A DNA stretch of 64,000 nt, taken from positions 3,224,001 to 3,288,000 of the forward strand of contig NZ_CP197474.1 of NCBI RefSeq assembly GCF_052180245.1, written 5' to 3'. Position numbers and translations under genes: made by a program. Source of the stretch: Parapusillimonas sp013416435. Its GTDB lineage: Bacteria; Pseudomonadota; Gammaproteobacteria; Burkholderiales; Burkholderiaceae_B. Of the stretch, positions 57,994 through 64,000 are shown in pieces. Below the pieces are notes generated by a model. It saw only the letters and a list, made by a program, of their open reading frames with translations, made no database searches and had not been told where the DNA came from. Numbering within the stretch: position 1 is the first letter of the stretch; each line of letters starts with the position of its first letter.

Positions 57994-60003
57994 ATGTGCG
58001 GCCTGATAGGCTTCTACTCTCCCATCCGTCTCGATGCCGCAGCCGAGATTGGCTGGAACATGGCCAATGCGGTAACGCATCGGGGACCGGATGATCTTGA
58101 TGTCTGGGTCGATGATGCACTCTGCCTCACGCTCGGCCATCGTCGCTTATCGATCCTCGACCTGTCAGCAGCGGGCCGGCAACCTATGCTCTCGGCGTGC
58201 AAGCGCTACGTACTGGCCTTCAACGGAGAGATCTACAACCATCTCGAACTACGAACGCGCCTGACTCGCGACGGCGAGGCGCCTCCTTGGAGAGGCCATT
58301 CCGATACGGAAACATTGCTCGCGTGCTTCTCCGCCTGGGGTGTTAAAAAAACCCTACAGGCCGCCGTAGGCATGTTTGCCATAGCGCTGTGGAACCGGCA
58401 AACCAGAATGCTTACGCTTGCACGCGACCGCTTAGGCGAGAAGCCCTTGTACTGGGGGTGGCAGGATGGCTCGCTTTTGTTTGCGTCAGAGCTCAAAGCG
58501 CTCAAGGCCCATCCGGGCTTCAAGGCTGAAGTCGATCGAAACGCGGTGGTTTTATTGCTTCGCCACGGATACGTGGACGCACCGCACAGTATCTATAAAG
58601 ATATCCGGAAGCTCCAGCCCGGCCATTTCGTCGATATTTCCTTATCTGATATGGCAGTGGCCCGCGCAGCATGTCCAACAGCATATTGGCGATTGAACGA
58701 TGTGGCCAGGGCCGGCCTGGACCAGCCTTTCAAGGGCACACCCGCACAGGCCGTCGAAGAACTTGAACGGCAGCTCACAGAAAGCGTTCGTGCCCAGATG
58801 CTCGCAGATGTGCCGCTTGGTGCATTTCTTAGCGGTGGCATAGACAGCAGCACAATCGTGGCATTGATGCAAACACAAAGCCCACGGCCTGTCCGGACGT
58901 TCACCATTGGGTTCACTGAAGACAAGTATAACGAGGCGCAATACGCCCGCGCCGTTGCCGAGCATATCGGTACGCAGCATACCGACCTTTATGTGCAGGC
59001 GGACGATGCCCTGGCCTTGATACCCCGCCTTCCGGAAGTCTACGATGAGCCTTTCGCAGACAGTTCGCAAATACCTACTTATCTGGTCAGCCGGCTGGCA
59101 CGCCAACATGTCGCCATAGCATTAAGCGGCGACGCCGGTGATGAGTTGTTTGGCGGCTACGACACCTACCGGTTTGTACCTTCGGTTTGGAACAGAATAG
59201 GCCGTATCCCGGCACCGTTGCGAAGCAGCGCCGCGTTTGCCTTGAAATCCCTGCCTCCGCCTGCATGGAACATGATGTTCAGTCGAATCCGATCATTAAT
59301 GCCCAAACTGAACGACGCCATAACGGGCGAAAAGGTGCACAAGCTGGCCGAGCTTCTGGCATGCACGGGTAAAGAAAGCTTCTATCACCAACTCAGCAGC
59401 CATTGGAAAGATCCGGAACGTATCGTCATAGCCTCGAAGGAGCCTCGCACCATACACAATACCGTGAATGCCTGGCCAAAGACGGATACTTTCGAACATT
59501 GGATGATGGCCGTGGGCGCTCAAACCTACATGACCGACGACATCCTGGTCAAGGTAGACCGCGCCGCCATGAGCAACAGTCTGGAAGTCAGGATACCCAT
59601 GCTGGACCATCGCGTCGTTGAATTGGCCTGGCGCATGCCGATCGGCCTGAAGATACGCGATGGCACGGGCAAATGGCTATTGCGCGAAGTTCTTTACCGG
59701 CACATACCTAAAGAGCTGGTCGACCGGCCAAAGATGGGGTTCACCATTCCGTTGGCCGACTGGCTGCGAGGCCCCTTGCGCACCTGGGCCGAGGCATTAC
59801 TAGACGAAGCGCGCATTTTGCGCGAAGGGTTCTTCCATCCCGCTCCAATTAGAGCCTCTTGGGCCGACCATATTTGCGGCCGACGCGATCACTCTGCAAA
59901 GCTTTGGTGCGTACTGATGTTCCAAGCTTGGCTTGAACGGGAAAGCCAGCCAAGGGCGCAATTCTCCAATGCGAATACTACACATCATCACCGGCCTGAA
60001 TAA
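57994..60003 (+). CDS. asnB: Asparagine synthase (glutamine-hydrolysing) family protein
   Basis: 669 residues. Class II glutamine amidotransferase domain with Cys2 (MCGLIGFYSP) and FNGEIYNHLELR, then an ATP-pyrophosphatase domain with the signature FLSGGIDSS near residue 280, ALSGDAGDELFGGYDTYR and a C-terminal MLDHRVVELAWRMP. In polysaccharide loci these proteins amidate a uronic-acid carboxyl group. Because the cluster makes a diacetamido-uronate, that product may become the uronamide, as proposed for Bordetella Wbm proteins. Confidence 0.9.
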   Translation: MCGLIGFYSPIRLDAAAEIGWNMANAVTHRGPDDLDVWVDDALCLTLGHRRLSILDLSAAGRQPMLSACKRYVLAFNGEIYNHLELRTRLTRDGEAPPWRGHSDTETLLACFSAWGVKKTLQAAVGMFAIALWNRQTRMLTLARDRLGEKPLYWGWQDGSLLFASELKALKAHPGFKAEVDRNAVVLLLRHGYVDAPHSIYKDIRKLQPGHFVDISLSDMAVARAACPTAYWRLNDVARAGLDQPFKGTPAQAVEELERQLTESVRAQMLADVPLGAFLSGGIDSSTIVALMQTQSPRPVRTFTIGFTEDKYNEAQYARAVAEHIGTQHTDLYVQADDALALIPRLPEVYDEPFADSSQIPTYLVSRLARQHVAIALSGDAGDELFGGYDTYRFVPSVWNRIGRIPAPLRSSAAFALKSLPPPAWNMMFSRIRSLMPKLNDAITGEKVHKLAELLACTGKESFYHQLSSHWKDPERIVIASKEPRTIHNTVNAWPKTDTFEHWMMAVGAQTYMTDDILVKVDRAAMSNSLEVRIPMLDHRVVELAWRMPIGLKIRDGTGKWLLREVLYRHIPKELVDRPKMGFTIPLADWLRGPLRTWAEALLDEARILREGFFHPAPIRASWADHICGRRDHSAKLWCVLMFQAWLERESQPRAQFSNANTTHHHRPE

Positions 60004-61135
60004 TGGCGGCGCAGAAGGCGCACTATATCGGCTGACGACGTCCGACCGGCGTTCGGGCAATCAGCATTTTGTCGTATCGCTAATGGGCCGCGGCGTCTAC
60101 GCAGACCGCCTGGAGCAAGCGGGACACGGAGTGGAATGCTTGTTCATGCCCCGGGGCCGGATCACGTTTCGTGGCGTGTTCAAACTATATCGTCACATCA
60201 AAACACTGCATCCGGACATCATACAGACATGGCTCTATCATGCCGATCTGATCGGAGGGCTAATAGCCCGATTGGCCGGAAATAAAACGGTTGTTTGGGG
60301 AATACGGCATTCAAATGTTGACGCCGGCAAGAACAAGAGACTCACCTTTCTGACCATGAAAGTTTGCGCGTTGCTCTCGAGCTTCATCCCCACCAGCATC
60401 GCGTGCTGTTCCGAGAGAGCGGTGCCTTTGCATCAGAACATCGGGTACCGGGTCGACAAGTTCACAGTGATACCGAACGGCTATGCCATGGACCGTGTCA
60501 AGCCCGATCTCACAGCCAGATCAAGGATTCGTCACGAGCTAGGAATCGACGATCAAACCGTCGTACTGGGCATGGTGGCCCGATACGACCCGGAAAAAGA
60601 TCATGAGAACCTTCTTCAAGCATTGAGCTTATTAACACAAAGCCTGCCTGCGTTCACTTGCCTTTTGACCGGCAATGGGATGTCGTTCGATAACGCCGAG
60701 TTGACCACGCTCATCCACGATGCGGGCGTTCAACGCTCCATACGGCTGCTGGGTCCGCGGGACGACATTCCTTCTATTCTGAATGCGCTGGATATCCATG
60801 TGCTTTCCAGCCGCAGCGAGGCCTTTCCCAATGTGGTGGCCGAGGCGATGGCTTGCGGCACGCCATGCGTCAGCACGGACGTTGGCGACGCGCGCTTGAT
60901 CATAGGATCCACGGGTTGGCTGGTACCCCATGGCGATCCCGCTGCACTGGCCAAGGCGATCATGATTGCGCTCTGCGAGCGCCGCGCGAATCCCCGGCAG
61001 TGGATAGCCCGTCAAGAACGTTGTCGAGAGCACATACTTGAAAAATACGACATTGAGAAAATGGTGCTCGCTTACGACAAGCTATGGCAGCATGCTCTGT
61101 CCACGACGAAGCCTCGAATCCGGCGTTGCCAATAA
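59969..61135 (+). CDS. Glycosyltransferase (GT4 family)
   Basis: 388 residues from ATG 59969, overlapping asnB by 35 bp. The start MRILHIITGLNNGGAEGALYRL and the donor-site motifs NALDIHVLSSRSEAFPNVVAEAMACGTPCVSTDVGDARLIIG are classical GT4. It probably adds one sugar of the repeat unit. Confidence 0.9.
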   Translation: MRILHIITGLNNGGAEGALYRLTTSDRRSGNQHFVVSLMGRGVYADRLEQAGHGVECLFMPRGRITFRGVFKLYRHIKTLHPDIIQTWLYHADLIGGLIARLAGNKTVVWGIRHSNVDAGKNKRLTFLTMKVCALLSSFIPTSIACCSERAVPLHQNIGYRVDKFTVIPNGYAMDRVKPDLTARSRIRHELGIDDQTVVLGMVARYDPEKDHENLLQALSLLTQSLPAFTCLLTGNGMSFDNAELTTLIHDAGVQRSIRLLGPRDDIPSILNALDIHVLSSRSEAFPNVVAEAMACGTPCVSTDVGDARLIIGSTGWLVPHGDPAALAKAIMIALCERRANPRQWIARQERCREHILEKYDIEKMVLAYDKLWQHALSTTKPRIRRCQ

Positions 61136-61158
61136 AAAACTGAACACGACAATACCAA

Positions 61159-62313
61159 ATGGAACTCGTTTCGTCTCCCTGGCATGTCATCAGTACCTTG
61201 CTGGTCTTCCTAGCCGGCGCAGTCGTCGCTGTGACCATCAATAAATCATTCCAAACACGCGCCCGCCGTTCGCTACTACTGTATGGCTGGCATACTGCGT
61301 TCTGCGTTAGCTATGCCATCTATACGCTCAGCAACATCGCCGATGCCGAAGGTTATTACCGTGCAGCTTTAGGCGGAGACATCTCGTTCAGCTTTGGCTC
61401 CGCAGCCGTCGAACTACTTACTTTCTTCTGCGTTTCCGTACTGGGCCTATCGTATCTAGGCAGCTTCTTCTTCTACAACATCCTGGGATTCGTCGGCCTC
61501 ATTGCGTTTGACGCCAGTCTTCGCGTCGCCACAGCCAACAAATCGAGAGTACTGCGCCTACTTGCCACGCTGATCGCGTTCTTGCCTTCCGTCAGTTTTT
61601 GGTCCTCGGCAATCGGCAAGGACGCAATTTCCTTCATGGGAACGGGTCTGGCACTGTGGGCTGCGCTGCGTCTCAAGCGTAGGGTCTGGCTGATGATGAC
61701 GGCAGTGATACTCATGCTCATGGTCCGGCCGCATGTGGCCGGCATCATGATCCTCGCTTTGGCGGGATCGCAGATCGTGCAACGCGGCATCACTCTAAGC
61801 CAACGATTAATGATGGGTGGAGCAGCCGCGCTGGCCGCCGTCCTGATGGTGCCTCTGGCAATGAACTATTCAGGAGTGGGCAGCGGAGCCAATGCCGAAG
61901 AGCTGGTCAGTTACATAGAACAAAGGCAGCAAGAGAATCAGGAGGGCGGCAGTTCTATAGATATCGCGTCGATGAATCCTCCGATGCAACTGTTCACTTA
62001 TCTTTTCAGGCCTGTGCCTTTGGAGGCGCACAGCCTTTTCTCACTGGCTTCATCAATCGACAACGTAATTTTACTGCTCTTGTTCGTGGCCGCCTTATGC
62101 AGAGCTCCAAGATGGCCCAGGCAGCCTTTGGAAGGCAACCGCGCTTTCATGTGGTTCTATTCAATACTGGCATGGGTTCTTCTGGCATCGACGACCTCCA
62201 ACATGGGTATTGCTGTGCGTCAGAAGTGGATGTTTGTGCCAATGCTGATTTTTCTGCTGCTTTCGTTGATGGGCAGGCGCAAGCCCGGCAAAAGCCGTCA
62301 CATCGCATATTGA
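61159..62313 (+). CDS. Polytopic membrane protein, probable polysaccharide polymerase (Wzy-like)
   Basis: 384 residues, about ten hydrophobic segments, with a large polar loop near residues 245-275 (NAEELVSYIEQRQQENQEGG) typical of Wzy-type polymerases. Sequence identity of Wzy proteins is too low for certainty; its place between two glycosyltransferases supports the call. No Wzx flippase is visible in the window. Confidence 0.6.
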   Translation: MELVSSPWHVISTLLVFLAGAVVAVTINKSFQTRARRSLLLYGWHTAFCVSYAIYTLSNIADAEGYYRAALGGDISFSFGSAAVELLTFFCVSVLGLSYLGSFFFYNILGFVGLIAFDASLRVATANKSRVLRLLATLIAFLPSVSFWSSAIGKDAISFMGTGLALWAALRLKRRVWLMMTAVILMLMVRPHVAGIMILALAGSQIVQRGITLSQRLMMGGAAALAAVLMVPLAMNYSGVGSGANAEELVSYIEQRQQENQEGGSSIDIASMNPPMQLFTYLFRPVPLEAHSLFSLASSIDNVILLLLFVAALCRAPRWPRQPLEGNRAFMWFYSILAWVLLASTTSNMGIAVRQKWMFVPMLIFLLLSLMGRRKPGKSRHIAY

Positions 62314-62323
62314 AGGCTGCACG

Positions 62324-63490
62324 ATGCGCATACGGAAATTTTTAATTGTAACCACGGCCCCCGAAACATTGGCGACCATACTCAAGCATCAGCCGGGTTA
62401 CTTGGCAAGGGCGCTGGCTAAAACAACGGCTGTCGAACTGGTGACCTCTCCAGGTCCAATCTGCCATGACATTGCTCAGACTGAACGCGTGCCGGTACAC
62501 AATGTTCGCATGGTGCGCGGGATGGCACCGTTAGCCGACTTGATATCGGTGCTGTCGATGATACGGTTACTGATGCAGGTCAGGCCCGCCATTGTCCATT
62601 CGTACACGCCCAAGGCGGGACTGGTCACCATGCTCGCCGCTTGGTTGTGCCGCGTACCCGTTCGGATCCATACATTCACTGGCCTTGTGTTTCCTACCCA
62701 AACCGGGCTCAAGCAGAAAATTCTGATATGGGTGGATCGTGTAATCTGCGCCTGCGCGAATCAGGTCGTACCAGAAGGAAATGGTGTCAAAAATGACCTG
62801 CAACGTTTCGGCATCACGGCAAAACCGTTGGGTCTGATAGGTCATGGAAACATCGCCGGCGTGGACACATGCCACTTCGATCGTCATGCCGACTGTGCCC
62901 AAGACGCGAGCCGCGTTCTTGCCGATCAATTGCAAATTTGCACTCGGGAGTTTGTATTCTGCTTCGCGGGCAGGCTGAACCGCGACAAGGGAATCAGCGA
63001 GCTATTGGCCGCGTTCACCGCATTGCCGGAGCACGCCCGGCTGATCCTGGTCGGCGGGCTGGATCTCAGCGCTCCCATCAGCAAACGCGACCAGCTCATC
63101 ATCCAGCAACACAAACGTATCCATTCCCTGGGATTTCTTGCAGATATACGGCCAGCGCTTCACCTGGCCAACGTCCTGGTTCTTCCCAGCTACCGTGAGG
63201 GCTTTCCCAATGTGTTGCTGCAAGCGGGCGCCATGGAACTGCCTGTCATCGCCACGGACATAAACGGCTGCAATGAGGCCATCGAGCCTGGTGTAAACGG
63301 CTGGCTGGTCCGGCCCCGCTCTTCGAGCGCTCTGCATGAAGCGATGCGCACGGCGCTCAGCACACCACCTGCCGTGCGTCAACAGATGGGTGCACAAGCC
63401 CGTCTGCGCGTCATGCAGCGCTTTGAGCAAAAACAGCACTGGGAAAACATGCTGCGCTTCTATACCAGACTGCTCGAACCGAGCAATTGA
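62324..63490 (+). CDS. Glycosyltransferase (GT4 family)
   Basis: 388 residues. Acceptor domain HSYTPKAGLVTMLAAWLCRVPVRIHTFTGLVFP and donor domain FAGRLNRDKGISELLAAF, VLVLPSYREGFPNVLLQAGAMELPVIATDINGCNEAI. Similar proteins often transfer GalNAc or diacetamido-uronates in O-antigen/LPS loci and are followed by an initiating sugar-phosphate transferase, as here. Confidence 0.9.
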   Translation: MRIRKFLIVTTAPETLATILKHQPGYLARALAKTTAVELVTSPGPICHDIAQTERVPVHNVRMVRGMAPLADLISVLSMIRLLMQVRPAIVHSYTPKAGLVTMLAAWLCRVPVRIHTFTGLVFPTQTGLKQKILIWVDRVICACANQVVPEGNGVKNDLQRFGITAKPLGLIGHGNIAGVDTCHFDRHADCAQDASRVLADQLQICTREFVFCFAGRLNRDKGISELLAAFTALPEHARLILVGGLDLSAPISKRDQLIIQQHKRIHSLGFLADIRPALHLANVLVLPSYREGFPNVLLQAGAMELPVIATDINGCNEAIEPGVNGWLVRPRSSSALHEAMRTALSTPPAVRQQMGAQARLRVMQRFEQKQHWENMLRFYTRLLEPSN

Positions 63491-63520
63491 GGCCTTTCTT
63501 CCGTTACGCGAGGCATACGA

Positions 63521-64000
63521 ATGGATAGCTTTTGGGCTCATTACGGCAAGCGCAGCTTCGACGTTCTTTTTGCCGGAGCATTGATCGTCCTGCTATGGCC
63601 GGTCATGCTCTGCGTCGCTTTGCTCGTGCGCAGCAAGCTAGGGTCACCAGTGTTGTTCAAGCAGCAGCGCCTAGGCAAAGATACGAAAGAATTCCTGCTG
63701 TTCAAATTTCGTTCAATGAGCGATGACCGCGATGCCGACGGCCGCCCATTACCTGATGAAGAACGGCTAGGCCGATTCGGTGCACTATTACGCAGCACCA
63801 GTCTTGACGAACTGCCTCAAATCATCAATGTGCTCAAAGGCGAGATGAGCCTCATCGGCCCAAGAGCGATGCTGCCTGACTATAAAGAATTGTTGCTGGA
63901 GCGCTATCCTGAACGCTTCAAGGTACTGCCGGGCATTACAAGCCTACCTGCCATCAGAGGTCGGAACACCCTGCCCTGGGACAGGAAGTTCTCAATGGAC
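63521..64000 (+). CDS. Undecaprenyl-phosphate sugar-1-phosphate transferase (bacterial sugar transferase), cut by window end
   Basis: 160 codons from ATG 63521 run to the window edge. KRSFDVLFAGALIVLLWPVMLCVALLVRSKLGSPVLFKQQRLGKDTKEFLLFKFRSM, then RSTSLDELPQIINVLKGEMSLIGPR are the PglC/WecP-type signature with the catalytic Asp-Glu in TSLDELPQ. It starts repeat-unit assembly by moving a sugar-1-phosphate to undecaprenyl phosphate in the inner membrane. The short form lacks extra N-terminal transmembrane segments. Its last residues lie outside. Confidence 0.93.
   Translation, partial: MDSFWAHYGKRSFDVLFAGALIVLLWPVMLCVALLVRSKLGSPVLFKQQRLGKDTKEFLLFKFRSMSDDRDADGRPLPDEERLGRFGALLRSTSLDELPQIINVLKGEMSLIGPRAMLPDYKELLLERYPERFKVLPGITSLPAIRGRNTLPWDRKFSMD

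Overview
The window reads as the chromosome of a betaproteobacterium, most likely Alcaligenaceae (Bordetella/Pusillimonas-like). Indicators are a complete heme-uptake operon in the Bordetella bhuRSTUV order, two Bug/TctC solute-binding proteins, wlb-type UDP-diacetamido-uronate genes, an ilvB-ilvH-ilvC block and generally GC-rich coding DNA. No database search was possible; all names rest on motifs and context read from the sequence.

Layout. 1-3862: housekeeping genes (pnp cut by the window edge, rpsO, a lipoprotein, pssA, psd). 3923-10029 (minus): heme operon hmuR-S-T-U-V behind a Fur-like box. 10105-22758: a TetR gene divergent from a long plus-strand operon: a 59-codon ORF, an alpha/beta hydrolase, an amidohydrolase, a branched-chain-amino-acid-type ABC transporter whose second ATPase is fused to a Tm-1-like (UPF0261) domain, a PEP-hydrolase-like TIM barrel, a flotillin and an SRPBCC protein. 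22900-26251 (minus): ilvB-ilvH-ilvC. 26702-41171: an accessory catabolic module (isocitrate-lyase family enzyme, variant aconitase, hydantoinase/imidase-like hydrolase, cysteine amidase, CobW GTPase, two Bug proteins, a flavoprotein, two MmgE/PrpD proteins, a GntR regulator). 41385-46882: FUSC membrane protein, yaaA, bdhA, tRNA-Ser(CGA), an ISL3 remnant and a lipocalin. 47345-64000: a surface-polysaccharide locus led by a coupled small ORF and a NusG/RfaH-like gene, then an ops-like element, export lipoprotein and tyrosine kinase, UDP-GlcNAc3NAcA enzymes, acetyltransferase, deacetylase, asnB, three glycosyltransferases, a polymerase-like membrane protein and a sugar-phosphate transferase cut by the window end.

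Three themes stand out. (1) The 26.7-41.2 kb module has matching TTGACA-containing promoter/operator elements at its transcription starts. These include an identical 18-mer before the isocitrate-lyase-family gene and before gntR, and an 11-mer shared by the aconitase and first Bug promoters, suggesting one GntR-controlled regulon. A possible chemistry is cyclic imide or hydantoin to half-amide to unsaturated or tricarboxylic acid to central metabolism. (2) A 30-bp nested palindrome (GGGGTCAGACCCC, 4-bp spacer, GGGGTCTGACCCC) recurs about 16 times in eight clusters; it bounds the module, and several copies lie inside genes, supplying N-terminal residues, C-terminal tails or stop codons. (3) The polysaccharide locus appears to carry its own antitermination circuit.
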